Shown: positions 50,524 to 59,711, counted from the first letter of the stretch. The stretch is DNA of 64,000 nucleotides from Chryseobacterium sp. StRB126 (GCF_000829375.1 NZ_AP014624.1:682001-746000); one strand, 5' to 3'. A program made the numbers and translations. The notes: generated by a model from the letters alone, not told the origin.

Positions 50524-51822
50524 TTATAAGATTTTCGAAGTATCGAAATTGATGTATTGATTAGAATTTGAATTAGGTTTTGCCTTCTTTCTGAAAGCCA
50601 GAAAAGCAATAATTGAAAGGATTAAAACACTGATGGTGATAATATAATTCAGGCTGATATAAAAATTAAGCCATGAAGTCTGAGCCGAACCGAAGTTTTT
50701 ATAGAGCAGGATCAAAGCACTCCCCAGATACCCGAAAGAATCTACAATATAGATCAGAAACCCTACATTTCCTTTGATATCGAATGCAGCAATCATTCTG
50801 TCAAAATAAATTCCATTAAACGGAATATAGCAGATGTACATTCCGAAACCGGAAATCGTCATCCATAAAAAAGGAGATAATGCATTCTGCTGAAATAAAT
50901 AAGTAGAAAGCCCTACCGTTAGAATTCCTGCAAAAAGGATGTAATGATAGTATGCAAAAGCCTTTTTGTTGTTTTTTACTTTGACCAAGAAGCTTAGTAT
51001 CAGTAATACCATGACCGCAATCGGAATTTCGGTGAGGGTAAAAACAGAGCTGTCAAAACTAAAATGAAGACCATCCCAGATCTCACGGTTGAAATTATCT
51101 CTGAAATCCCTTAAGACAGTTAAACAGATGTACAGAAAAATAATACAGACAACCGGAACAAAGAACTGTAGAACAAGTGCTCTTCTTTCTGTACCGTTCA
51201 AAGGCTGTCTTTTGCTTTTAAGCATCACATCCTCTTTATTGGGCTTGGGAATTGTTTCCAGCAGAAGTCCGGAAAAAATTAACGGAATAATAAAAATCAA
51301 TCCCGCAGAAAAAGGCATCCAGAACTCCGAAATGGAAAAAGTATCCATCAAAAACTTTCCTACAGACTTGGTAAATCCTGAAGAAACCACAAAGCTTGAA
51401 CAAAGGAAAAGTCCTATGATTTCTGTTGTTTTGCGGCCTTCAATGTATGAAAAAACAATACCCCAGATCATCCCTAGCGGAATTCCATTCAGAAACATAA
51501 AAAAAATATTGTAAGGAGCGGGTGCCAATGCAAACCCTAATAAAGAAAGCTCTGCAATGGCGATAAAAGAAAATAGGTAGGTCAGTCTTTTCGCAGGTTT
51601 TAATTCAGAAATAAATTTAATTCCGATAAACTTAGATATAAAGTAGCCTACAGCCTGTGCAATAATAATCAGAATTTTATAATCAATCCCGAAATAGGAG
51701 AGTCCTTCAAAAGAGGCTACAGTAAAAGGTTTTCTGAAACCGTACATGCAAAAGTAAACTCCGAAGGCGGCAAAAGCTGCCTTCAGAGTTATTACTGTTT
51801 TTTTATTGATGGTTCTGGCCAT
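50524..51822 (-). CDS. DUF5690 family MFS-like membrane protein
   Basis: This 432-residue protein has about twelve hydrophobic segments and matches the DUF5690 (major facilitator-like) family, beginning with TLKAAFAAFGVYFCMYGFRK. FEGLSYFGIDYKILIIIAQA and PLGMIWGIVFSYIEGRKTTE are typical. It likely moves the substrate of the FAD oxidoreductase across the inner membrane after uptake by the TonB receptor, encoded 9 bp upstream. Confidence 0.85.
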   Translation of the reverse strand: MARTINKKTVITLKAAFAAFGVYFCMYGFRKPFTVASFEGLSYFGIDYKILIIIAQAVGYFISKFIGIKFISELKPAKRLTYLFSFIAIAELSLLGFALAPAPYNIFFMFLNGIPLGMIWGIVFSYIEGRKTTEIIGLFLCSSFVVSSGFTKSVGKFLMDTFSISEFWMPFSAGLIFIIPLIFSGLLLETIPKPNKEDVMLKSKRQPLNGTERRALVLQFFVPVVCIIFLYICLTVLRDFRDNFNREIWDGLHFSFDSSVFTLTEIPIAVMVLLILSFLVKVKNNKKAFAYYHYILFAGILTVGLSTYLFQQNALSPFLWMTISGFGMYICYIPFNGIYFDRMIAAFDIKGNVGFLIYIVDSFGYLGSALILLYKNFGSAQTSWLNFYISLNYIITISVLILSIIAFLAFRKKAKPNSNSNQYINFDTSKIL

Positions 51823-51831
51823 GGTGATGGT

Positions 51832-54657
51832 TTAGAAGTTCAGTTTTATTCCAAGATTACATCGTACTCCGTAGTATTCTACCTGTTCAGGACGGTCTTC
51901 GTTTTTTCCGAAGTGGTAGATCAGAGGTTTATTCAGGATGTTGTTGATGTCCATATACAGGCCTATATTTTTGGTGAATTGATAAGAACCTCCGAAATCT
52001 AAACTGCTGTATTTTCCGTAGTAAGAATCATTAATATCCTCTTCAGCATATTCTACAGCATATTTTCCTTTGTAATTGTAAGCTATTCTGGCATTGAATC
52101 CTTTTTTATCGAAGAATAGCTGTACGTTATACAATTCTTTAGCCTGGTAAGGAAGGGCTACCTTTCTTCCGCTTGGTTTTTCCATTTCAGAAGTCATGAA
52201 GGTGGCGTTCACCTGAGCTCCGAAATATTGCAAGAAACCTGGTAAGAAATCAAATCTTTTGTTGATGCCCAATTCAATACCACCTAGCCATGCTGCACTT
52301 CCGTTATTTGGGGCAGAGAATTGTACTCCGTTCATGCCATTATACTCTCCAATAAAAGAATCCTGGAAAATTGGATCTGTAATCGATTTATAGAAAACGC
52401 CACCGCTCAGAATTCCGACATTTGAGAAATAATACTCTCCCATCAGGTCAAAATTCAATGAATAGGTTGGATTAAGATTGGGATTTCCGCCTTTGAATTC
52501 ATTATCTGCTTCACTATAAGTTCCACCGGGGGTCAGATCTCCGAAATTAGGTCTTGAAAAAGTTCTGGTTGCGGCAAAACGGAGATTAGTTTTATCATTC
52601 AAAGCATATTTCAGATGAAGCATAGGGAGAACGGCCAAGTAATTTTTGGTGTGTTCTACAGGAGTCAACACATCATCAATCACATTATATCCTTTTACCT
52701 TTGTATGGGTATTGGAAAGCCTGATTCCTCCTAAAATGGTAATCTTATCATTCAGTTTGTAGGTTGCCATTCCATAAGCATCAGCGTGCTTTTCAAAAAC
52801 ATCAAAGTTTCTTCCCAGTGCTTTATTATATTCTAGCGACTCAGAATCAGCAGTATTGATTTTCAGGTTCCCCTGATTGTCATACCAGAACTGGTTCATG
52901 CCTCCCGTAGAAAGCACGGGTCCGAATGTGTTGCCGATATGTGCATTCATTTCGCTTAAATACTTTCTTCCATTCGGCTGAGTGGTAATAAATTGAGCGT
53001 AGTCAGATAGAAGAGGAGCAGTTCCGTTGCTCCAGTTATAGAAAATATCAGAGAATTTGGCATTACGTTCTTTGTCCCTGTATTTGAAACCATACTTTAC
53101 AGTCAGTTTATCTGAAGCATTGATCTCATGATTGAAAGCGGCTACAATTTTATCTTTTTCTTGTACGAAAACCTTATAAAATTCAAGATCGGTAAACTTC
53201 ATTTGGGTAGCATCCATTTTAAAGTCGGGATTGCTGTAGAAACCAAATAAAGCATCCGGGTTTTTGTAATCTAACTTCCCCTCATCAGCTTTCCAGTAAG
53301 CCCTAGGTCCATTTCCACGATCAGAAATATAATCTGGATTAATGCCTACTCCGGATTGGGTGTATTTAATTACATAATAAGAATTGTTCTGTTTATCAGG
53401 AATATTACCATACTTAAACTGATTATCATAATAGGATAAATCCCAGTCAATTTTTCCTTTATTTAAATTATGAACTCCGCCTAATGACACTGAAGTAAGT
53501 TCTGTAATCAGTAAGTTGTGGATGTTCTGAAGTTCTACTCTGGCAGTATTATTAGCCGAACTGAATTTATCAAGCCTTACTCTGTGTTTGTAATGCGTTT
53601 CATCATCAGACAACGTTCCATACATTCCTTTCAGATATAAGGTGTTTTTAGGGGAAGGCACATACTCAAATGCCGCATTAATTCCGGTTGTCTTTCTTAC
53701 TCCGTTATAATCACGAAGTTCCACTCTGAAAACCCCTTCATCACCACTTCTCCTTGCTTCGAAATTATCCGTTGACCAGTTTCTGATGAAATGCGCAAAA
53801 TTGAATAAGTATCCGAATTTTTTATCCTTTGTTCTTCCGCCATATAATAAGCCGATATTATAAACGCCTTTATCTGCTTTAGCATTGTAACCACTTCCTA
53901 ATGTGGCTTTAAACTCCGTTTTCATAGGAGGAGTTTTGGTAATAAAGTTAACGCCACCGCCAATTCCATCTGCTTCTAAATCAGGGGTAAAGGATTTGTT
54001 GACATGAACGTAAGAAATAAGCTCCGTTGGGAAAAAATCAAAAGCGGTAGCTCTGGAAGTTGTTTCCTCTTCTGCAGTTGGTAATCTGTTTCCATTGATG
54101 GTGGTAGATGCCCAGAATGGAGGAAGACCTCTTAAAGAAACGAATCTTCCCTCTCCCTGATCTCTTTCAATAGAAACTCCCTGTACACGTTGTACGGTTT
54201 CTGCTGCATTTCTGTCCGGAAGTTTTCCGATTCCGTCAGAAGCGATGACATTGGTGATGTTGATCGCGTTTTTCTGTAAGTTTAAGGCTCTTGCCTCTGT
54301 ATTTTTTAGGGTTCCGGTAACCACAACTTCATCAATATTTTTCCTAGGCTGTGAAAGTTTTATGGTACCAAGATCTGTGGTTTCATCAGATTTTAGATTA
54401 ACCGTAATATCAGTAGTAGCATAACCAATATAGCTGATTTGTAAACTATATTCTCCTTCTTTGATGTCATTGATGGTAAATTTTCCGTCAACATCGGTGG
54501 TTATACTTTTGGATGAACCTTTTATTTTGACTGTGGCACCGGGAAGCGGCTGACTGTCGTCAAGAACAGTTCCTATAATTAACTGCTTTTGTGCTGAAAC
54601 AAAAGTGACGAGACAGACAGAAGCAAGGGTAAGTAATTTCTCTAAATTTGTTTTCAT
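51832..54657 (-). CDS. TonB-dependent receptor
   Basis: The receptor has 941 residues from MKTNLEKLLTLASVCL; an ATG further upstream would add 11 residues without signal character. After the signal peptide come a carboxypeptidase-regulatory domain (about residues 25-100, GTVLDDSQPLPGATVKIKG), a plug (VVVTGTLKNTEARALNLQKN, then GVSIERDQGEGRFVSLRG) and a TonB-dependent barrel ending NLGIKLNF. It is the first gene of the four-gene phosphonate-like operon and would import the ligand through the outer membrane. An operator copy lies 288 bp upstream at 54945. Confidence 0.92.
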   Translation of the reverse strand: MKTNLEKLLTLASVCLVTFVSAQKQLIIGTVLDDSQPLPGATVKIKGSSKSITTDVDGKFTINDIKEGEYSLQISYIGYATTDITVNLKSDETTDLGTIKLSQPRKNIDEVVVTGTLKNTEARALNLQKNAINITNVIASDGIGKLPDRNAAETVQRVQGVSIERDQGEGRFVSLRGLPPFWASTTINGNRLPTAEEETTSRATAFDFFPTELISYVHVNKSFTPDLEADGIGGGVNFITKTPPMKTEFKATLGSGYNAKADKGVYNIGLLYGGRTKDKKFGYLFNFAHFIRNWSTDNFEARRSGDEGVFRVELRDYNGVRKTTGINAAFEYVPSPKNTLYLKGMYGTLSDDETHYKHRVRLDKFSSANNTARVELQNIHNLLITELTSVSLGGVHNLNKGKIDWDLSYYDNQFKYGNIPDKQNNSYYVIKYTQSGVGINPDYISDRGNGPRAYWKADEGKLDYKNPDALFGFYSNPDFKMDATQMKFTDLEFYKVFVQEKDKIVAAFNHEINASDKLTVKYGFKYRDKERNAKFSDIFYNWSNGTAPLLSDYAQFITTQPNGRKYLSEMNAHIGNTFGPVLSTGGMNQFWYDNQGNLKINTADSESLEYNKALGRNFDVFEKHADAYGMATYKLNDKITILGGIRLSNTHTKVKGYNVIDDVLTPVEHTKNYLAVLPMLHLKYALNDKTNLRFAATRTFSRPNFGDLTPGGTYSEADNEFKGGNPNLNPTYSLNFDLMGEYYFSNVGILSGGVFYKSITDPIFQDSFIGEYNGMNGVQFSAPNNGSAAWLGGIELGINKRFDFLPGFLQYFGAQVNATFMTSEMEKPSGRKVALPYQAKELYNVQLFFDKKGFNARIAYNYKGKYAVEYAEEDINDSYYGKYSSLDFGGSYQFTKNIGLYMDINNILNKPLIYHFGKNEDRPEQVEYYGVRCNLGIKLNF

Positions 54658-55013
54658 TTTTACATATATTAAATTTTTTATGCAAATCAAGCTAATAATT
54701 TTAATATATATAAATATTTTGTGTTAAGTATTGATTAACAAATCGAGGCTATTTATGACCCAAATTTTACTTTCTAAATTTTTATTGATGTGAAAAAGAC
54801 AGGGAACAGGTTTTTAGTAAATCCCTTATTTGTAAATTGTTATAAATCGAATAAAACTTAATTTTTTAAAGTGTAATTTTCAGTTTAAATGAGATTTTTG
54901 ATTAACATATCGTTCATTTTAATCAAAAATGAGAAAACTAAAAGTTTACTATTTGTAAACTTTTTGATGACAGATCATGATATTGCAATGATAAAATAAT
55001 GTGTAATATTGAA
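54658..55013. other. Control region of the receptor operon
   Basis: These 356 AT-rich bases lie between the receptor start and the 3' end of the XRE-cupin gene. They hold one perfect copy of the TTTAC-N5-GTAAA palindrome (54945-54959), extended to AAAGTTTAC and GTAAACTTT. A partial half-copy is near 54827-54837. No coding sequence was seen. Confidence 0.55.
54945..54959 (-). promoter_or_regulatory. Palindromic operator candidate P4
   Basis: TTTACTATTTGTAAA is identical to P2. The surrounding arms extend the palindrome to 9 bp each side (AAAGTTTAC, 54941-54949; GTAAACTTT, 54955-54963). It is upstream of the receptor operon. Confidence 0.6.
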
Positions 55014-55583
55014 TTAAGCAGTGTAAAAATAAAGAACAAGCATCACACAGCTTTCATTACTGATGCTTACCGGAACGTGCGGAAACTTTCCATTAAAATA
55101 TAAAGAATCACCCTCTTTCATAATGACTTCCTCATTATCAATGATGTATTTTACTTCTCCTTTCAGAATATACTTGAATTCCCAGGCATCTGTAATCACT
55201 TTTTCCCTTTTAGAATTGGGCTCAAGCGTAAGCAGTACTGCTTCAAAGCCCAGAGAATGAAGACTTTTGCTAAAGATATGCATGTATTTAAAGCCTTCCG
55301 CTTCAACCTCCTTTTCTATGACCTGCTGGCTTTCTTTAGGAACATAAATGAATTTTGCATTGGATTTTTTCTCTACTCCTTCAAAGAAATAGCTGGCATC
55401 AATATCTAAAGATTGAATAAGGTCCAGTAAAACAGGAAGCGAAGGAATTGTTCTTCCATTTTCGATACGGGAAACAAGACCGTTACTTACATTGGCTCTG
55501 AAAGCTAGTTCGTTAATGGTTAGATTATTCTTTTTTCTAATATCCTTTAATCTTTTTCCGATACCTATTAAAAAATCATTCAT
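55014..55583 (-). CDS. XRE-cupin transcriptional regulator
   Basis: The protein has 189 residues from MNDFLIGIGKRLKDIR; the ATG 21 bp upstream would add a poor extension. It has an N-terminal helix-turn-helix (residues 9-62, NNLTINELAFRANVSNGLV) and a C-terminal cupin (about 115-185, WEFKYILKGEVKYIIDNEEV and EGDSLYFNGKFPHVPVS). Such regulators bind a small effector in the cupin. Located just upstream of the phosphonate-like receptor operon on the same strand, it may be the protein that binds the palindromes P1-P4, though this is unproven. Confidence 0.88.
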   Translation of the reverse strand: MNDFLIGIGKRLKDIRKKNNLTINELAFRANVSNGLVSRIENGRTIPSLPVLLDLIQSLDIDASYFFEGVEKKSNAKFIYVPKESQQVIEKEVEAEGFKYMHIFSKSLHSLGFEAVLLTLEPNSKREKVITDAWEFKYILKGEVKYIIDNEEVIMKEGDSLYFNGKFPHVPVSISNESCVMLVLYFYTA

Positions 55584-55724
55584 GATGTATTCAATGAAAA
55601 ACAAAGGTAGTATTATTCTATATAGGTTGTATGGTAAAAAAAGGAATTCACAAAAAGGTAAAATGATAAGAAGAGTAAAAATAAAAAAGCGAAGTTTGCA
55701 AGTTGATTCATGCTGCTGCTTTAT

Positions 55725-55842
55725 TTTTTCGATCGCAGAGGTACTTCGTTCAGCTAAGAATGCGATCAGTGCTTAGTGAAACGCCTTTGCGTCCGTTTTA
55801 TAGCCATTATTCTGAAATATCTTGCGCCTTTTGCGTTAAAAT
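55725..55842 (+). repeat. Dispersed hairpin repeat, family 1, copy 3
   Basis: It contains TCGCAGAGGTACTTCGTTCA, then GCTAAGAATGCGATCAG, then TGCTTAGTGAAACGCCTTTG, and a tail TTTTATAGCCATTATT. The central CGTTCAGCTAAG and CTTAGTGAAACG can pair over 12 positions with two mismatches. Confidence 0.7.
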
Positions 55843-55928
55843 CTAATCCTCTTAAACTAAAGTTATAAATCGCCTGCAAGAGGCTTCTATTTTTAAATTT
55901 TCCTTTTTCCTTTCAATATACTTCGGGG

Positions 55929-55960
55929 TTGTTTATCCCAATAAAATTTCCCTATTTTTG
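55929..55960 (+). promoter_or_regulatory. Promoter of the two-component operon
   Basis: TTG (55929-55931) and TATTTTTG (55953-55960) are 21 bp apart, matching TTG-N17-23-TAnnTTTG. The start codon is 20 bp after the -7 element. Confidence 0.6.
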
Positions 55961-55980
55961 TAAAACTCCTTATTTCATTT

Positions 55981-56688
55981 ATGAAAAAAATAATTCTCAT
56001 TGAAGACGAAACCAGTGTAGTGTCTTTCATTAAAAAAGGACTTCAGGAAAACGGATATGAAATTTCCGTGGCTTTTGACGGGCGTACCGGTGTACAGCTG
56101 GTGCGGGCTAATGATTTCGATTTGGTGATTTTAGATATTATGCTTCCGGAAATGAATGGACTGGATGTTTGTAAGGAGATCAGAAAGACCAACCAAAGTG
56201 TTCCGATTTTATTCTTAACGGCTTTAGGGACTTCTGAAAATATTGTGCTGGGACTGGAAAGTGGTGGAGATGATTATTTGGTGAAGCCTTTCAAATTTAT
56301 TGAACTGGTAGCCCGTGTAAAATCTTTACTGAGAAGAAGTCACAATAACATTCCACAGGAAATTACGGAGACTGAACCTGATAATGAACATGTATTTCAA
56401 TTCTCGGATTTAACAGTAAATGATTATACGAAAAAGGTAACCCGCGCCGGAGAAGACATTACCCTTACTTCTACAGAATATAAGTTATTGCTTTACTTCC
56501 TTAATAACCCTGAAAAAGTGATTTCCAGAGCTGAAATACTTGATGCTGTCTGGGGAGTAAACTACGAACTGGGAACCAATGTAGTAGATGTTTACGTAAA
56601 TTATCTAAGAAAGAAATTAGATGATAGAGATGATAATAAACTGATTCACACGGTAATAGGAATGGGCTACGTTTTGAAAAAAGCCTAA
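55981..56688 (+). CDS. OmpR-family response regulator
   Basis: This 235-residue protein has a receiver domain (residues 1-118) with acidic pair IEDE near the N terminus, phospho-acceptor Asp52 (LVILDIMLPEMNG) and the Lys in DDYLVKPF. A winged-helix DNA-binding domain follows (about residues 138-232: LTSTEYKLLLYFLNNPEKVI, then VVDVYVNYLRKKL). The adjacent histidine kinase gene begins 3 bp after its stop, so it is a cognate pair. A candidate target is the gene at 58297, whose upstream region has phased TTTTAAT direct repeats. Confidence 0.95.
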   Translation: MKKIILIEDETSVVSFIKKGLQENGYEISVAFDGRTGVQLVRANDFDLVILDIMLPEMNGLDVCKEIRKTNQSVPILFLTALGTSENIVLGLESGGDDYLVKPFKFIELVARVKSLLRRSHNNIPQEITETEPDNEHVFQFSDLTVNDYTKKVTRAGEDITLTSTEYKLLLYFLNNPEKVISRAEILDAVWGVNYELGTNVVDVYVNYLRKKLDDRDDNKLIHTVIGMGYVLKKA

Positions 56689-56691
56689 TGA

Positions 56692-58092
56692 ATGTTTAAC
56701 AAAGTGATTACAAATCAGACCAAAACGATGGTGCTTTTAATGTTGGTTTTTACCGCCATTATTCTGTTGTTCAGTGGTTTGGTTTATTTTTCAATCGTTA
56801 ATTTTTCCCACCAGAGATTTTATGAACTCTTAAAAATCCGTACAGCTACAATTGTTCAGATAGAAAAAAGCAAGGATCATCTTGATCTTCCCGAAAATTA
56901 TATTCTCAGCAGCCTGAATGATGAAGAGCTTCCGATGGAAAAAGACTATGTTTTTGCGGTTCCAACAGATTCTAATTTCAGGAAAATCTCTCAGGAAGTT
57001 CATATTCCTGATTATTTCTTTAAAAACATCCTTAAAAAAGGAGAAGATAATTATAACGATAAAGAATTCTATTATATCGGGCAGAGCTTTAAGTATGGTG
57101 ATAAAGATTATATTGCCATTGCTTCAGCTAAAAACCATTATGTAATCTATTATCTTGGGTTCCTGAAAAGAACCCTGCTTACCTGTATTGTGCTCTCGTT
57201 ATTCTTCAGTATGATTTTCTCATTCTATCTCTCGAAAACACTCTTTAAGCCTATTCTTAAAATTACAGGGAAAGTAAAAGAGATCAGTTCTGAAAACCTT
57301 CACCTTCGATTAGAGTCTCAACCGGACAATAAAGAGTTGAATGAGCTGGTAGATACTTTTAATGACATGCTCAACCGTATTGAAACCTCTTTTGAGACCC
57401 AAAACCATTTGATCGGAAATGTTTCTCACGAGTTGCGAACTCCTTTAACTTCCATTATGGGAGAGGCGGATGTAGCCCTTTCCATCAGCAGAACACCGGA
57501 AGAATATAAAGAAACACTGGAAATTATTCTGGATGAAGCTGAGAAGCTGGATAAAAAAATCAAGGCACTTTTAATGATAGCCCAGACTGGATTCGATGGT
57601 AAGATTCAGAAAATGGATAAAGTAAGAATGGATCAGTTACTTTGGGATGTTATTGAAACCCTGAGAAAAATTGATTCCAGAAATAATATCTATCTGGATA
57701 TCAGTATGCTTCCGGATAATCCTAAAAAATTAAAAGTGCAGGGTAATGAGCAGCTTCTGCATCTCGCGGTTGCTAATATTATCAGTAATGGCTGCAAATA
57801 TTCTAATTTCCAGCAGGTTAAAGTTTCTCTTGGTGCTACTGATGCTGATGTTTATATCATTGTGAAAGATAACGGAATCGGTATTCCGCAGCGGGAGATG
57901 AACAAGATCTATGATCCTTTTTTCAGAGCTTCCAATACCAACAATTATGAAGGCTATGGAATAGGGCTTCCATTGGCAAGAAACATTGTAAGAATGCATC
58001 ATGGAGAACTGATTGTGACATCCAATGAACATCAGGGAACCACAGTACAGATGCGTTTTCCTAACTTTTACAGCACACAGAAAGAGGTGTAA
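56692..58092 (+). CDS. Sensor histidine kinase
   Basis: This 466-residue kinase has a first membrane helix near residues 12-34, a periplasmic sensor of about 120 residues and a second helix near 156-178. A HAMP linker (KITGKVKEISSENLHLRLES) and a HisKA domain follow, with phospho-acceptor His246 (NVSHELRTPLTSIMGEADV). The ATPase domain has N-box IISNGCKYSNF, D-box DNGIGIPQREM and G-box EGYGIGLPLA. It is the partner of the preceding response regulator. The stimulus is unknown. Confidence 0.95.
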   Translation: MFNKVITNQTKTMVLLMLVFTAIILLFSGLVYFSIVNFSHQRFYELLKIRTATIVQIEKSKDHLDLPENYILSSLNDEELPMEKDYVFAVPTDSNFRKISQEVHIPDYFFKNILKKGEDNYNDKEFYYIGQSFKYGDKDYIAIASAKNHYVIYYLGFLKRTLLTCIVLSLFFSMIFSFYLSKTLFKPILKITGKVKEISSENLHLRLESQPDNKELNELVDTFNDMLNRIETSFETQNHLIGNVSHELRTPLTSIMGEADVALSISRTPEEYKETLEIILDEAEKLDKKIKALLMIAQTGFDGKIQKMDKVRMDQLLWDVIETLRKIDSRNNIYLDISMLPDNPKKLKVQGNEQLLHLAVANIISNGCKYSNFQQVKVSLGATDADVYIIVKDNGIGIPQREMNKIYDPFFRASNTNNYEGYGIGLPLARNIVRMHHGELIVTSNEHQGTTVQMRFPNFYSTQKEV

Positions 58093-58175
58093 TCTTTACA
58101 TTATCAATTAATTAATTCTATTTTTCAATTGCTTTATGAGGAACTTTTATTCTTCATATTAATACCCGTTAACAA

Positions 58176-58240
58176 TTTTCTAATCTCATTTTAATCTCTT
58201 TAATGACATTTTAATTCCGTTCCAAAGACCTTCTAATCTG
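58176..58240 (+). promoter_or_regulatory. Phased direct repeats upstream of the 58297 gene
   Basis: TAAT motifs preceded by T runs start at 58181, 58192, 58201, 58212 and 58234. Spacings are mostly 11 or 22 bp, about one and two helical turns. The -7 element TAATTTTG (58248-58255) follows directly. This is the pattern of an OmpR/PhoB-type activator array. Confidence 0.5.
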
Positions 58241-58247
58241 GCCATTC

Positions 58248-58255
58248 TAATTTTG
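58248..58255 (+). promoter_or_regulatory. -7 promoter element of the 58297 gene
   Basis: TAATTTTG matches TAnnTTTG and lies 41 bp before the ATG. The direct repeats occupy the place of a -33 element. Confidence 0.5.
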
Positions 58256-58296
58256 TATCATCAAAAAAGATAAACACAATACAAAATAATAAGAAC

Positions 58297-58791
58297 ATGG
58301 CTAAAACAATTTTAATTGCAACAGATTATTCTCTTGAGTCATTAAACATATTGAAAAAAGTACTGAGAGAAAAAGACGCTTCCGAAGATCAGAACCAATA
58401 TAACATCCTTCTGGTTTCAGGATATGACTTCGGGGATTCTATCAGAGATCTTTTATTCAATACCAAGACAACAGTTTTCAACAAGATCAGGCCTGTAGAG
58501 TTCTGCGACGGCTATGAAATCATCAGGAATAAATATCCTCATTTAGTTAATAAAATTGTCTGCGACATCTTTACAGGGAGTTTTCAGAGAACCTTTAACC
58601 AATATGTAGAGGCTCATAATATTGAAGAAGCTTACTATTCTCCCTCTATTAAAAGTAAAGCTAAAGGAAAATTTGACCTTGTTCCTTATATCAAAAAGTG
58701 CAAAGCGCTTCAGTCCGGGGAAATTACCCTTGAGATCAGAGAAAGGCTTCCGGAAAGAGGAAGACTGGCGGAGATCTTTGTAGAGGTCTAA
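58297..58791 (+). CDS. Small UspA-like protein
   Basis: This 164-residue protein opens with TILIATDYSLESLNIL, like the first strand and nucleotide loop of universal stress proteins (V-A-x-D-x-S pattern), but the GxxG(9)GS ATP-binding motif near the C terminus is not visible. The later part (CDIFTGSFQRTFNQYVEAHN) is not family-typical. A stress-linked role is a weak inference. It precedes the DUF1275 gene by 32 bp and probably shares its transcript under control of the repeats upstream. Confidence 0.5.
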   Translation: MAKTILIATDYSLESLNILKKVLREKDASEDQNQYNILLVSGYDFGDSIRDLLFNTKTTVFNKIRPVEFCDGYEIIRNKYPHLVNKIVCDIFTGSFQRTFNQYVEAHNIEEAYYSPSIKSKAKGKFDLVPYIKKCKALQSGEITLEIRERLPERGRLAEIFVEV

Positions 58792-58823
58792 TCATCATCA
58801 TCACAATTTAAAAAAGATAAAAA

Positions 58824-59651
58824 ATGTTAAGAAATTATAGTAACAGCAGAACATTGGGAGACAATATCAGGTTGGGGACGCTGACTGCCTTCACGGCAGG
58901 TACTATAAATATTGCATCCCTACTTATATTTCTCTCTTTTACATCCAACGTAACAGGTCACTATGCCATTTTAGCTGCAGAAATCAGTAAAGGAAACTGG
59001 TCTCAGGTGGCAATAATGGGCAGCTGGATATTTTTATTCTTCTTCGGAAGTTTCCTTTCCAATTTCATTGTGATTAATTTTAATAAGAAAAGCAAGTATT
59101 TTGCTCATGCAATGCCTCTGGTATTGGAAATATTATGTTTGTTTGGGGTAGGAGTATACGGACAATTGTATTATCAGAAAACCTTGGCGGAAACGGAAGT
59201 TTTAGTAGCAGTAATGCTTTTCGCCACAGGATTACAGAATGGCTTAACGGCAAGTATTTCCAACTTCTCTGTTAAAACAACCCACCTTACGGGAACAACA
59301 ACTGATTTAGGAATTCTGGTTTCTATGTTTACTCAAAAGAAATACAGAAAAAACGGTGAATTAATCGGAAGAGCAAAATTGCTCATGAGTATTATGGTAG
59401 CTTATGTATTAGGCGCTGTATTCTCAGGATTAACCTATTACTATCTGGAATTTAGAGTATTCTATGTTATCAGTCTATGTCTTATGATCGTGATCGGATA
59501 TGATGCTTATAAAATTCATGTAAGACACTTCAATACAAAGTACAGATACAACAGGATTTATAAGAAACCGAACCTTTTGGCTTATCTGTATGAGAAGATC
59601 CATGGAATTCCTAAAAGTAAAAAGAATAGAAAACTGGTCTTTGAAGACTAG
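58824..59651 (+). CDS. YoaK/DUF1275 family membrane protein
   Basis: This 275-residue protein has about six membrane segments and the DUF1275 features FTAGTINIASLLIFLSFTSN, VTGHYAILAAEIS, and LFATGLQNGLTASISNFSVK followed by THLTGTTTDLGILVSM. The family is a small integral-membrane group with no established substrate. The C-terminal tail is cytoplasmic and very basic (KPNLLAYLYEKIHGIPKSKK, then NRKLVFED). It follows the UspA-like gene in the same operon. Confidence 0.88.
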   Translation: MLRNYSNSRTLGDNIRLGTLTAFTAGTINIASLLIFLSFTSNVTGHYAILAAEISKGNWSQVAIMGSWIFLFFFGSFLSNFIVINFNKKSKYFAHAMPLVLEILCLFGVGVYGQLYYQKTLAETEVLVAVMLFATGLQNGLTASISNFSVKTTHLTGTTTDLGILVSMFTQKKYRKNGELIGRAKLLMSIMVAYVLGAVFSGLTYYYLEFRVFYVISLCLMIVIGYDAYKIHVRHFNTKYRYNRIYKKPNLLAYLYEKIHGIPKSKKNRKLVFED

Positions 59652-59711
59652 GATTAGATACCTGGTGCAGGGTAAATATCACTATTAATTTTTTGTATAA
59701 ACTAGCTGGTT

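Larger units (their letters stand above)
55584..55980. other. Gene-free region before the two-component system
   Basis: These 397 bp hold a family 1 dispersed repeat (55725-55842) and the promoter of the response-regulator gene (TTG at 55929, TATTTTTG at 55953). No coding sequence was recognised. Confidence 0.55.
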
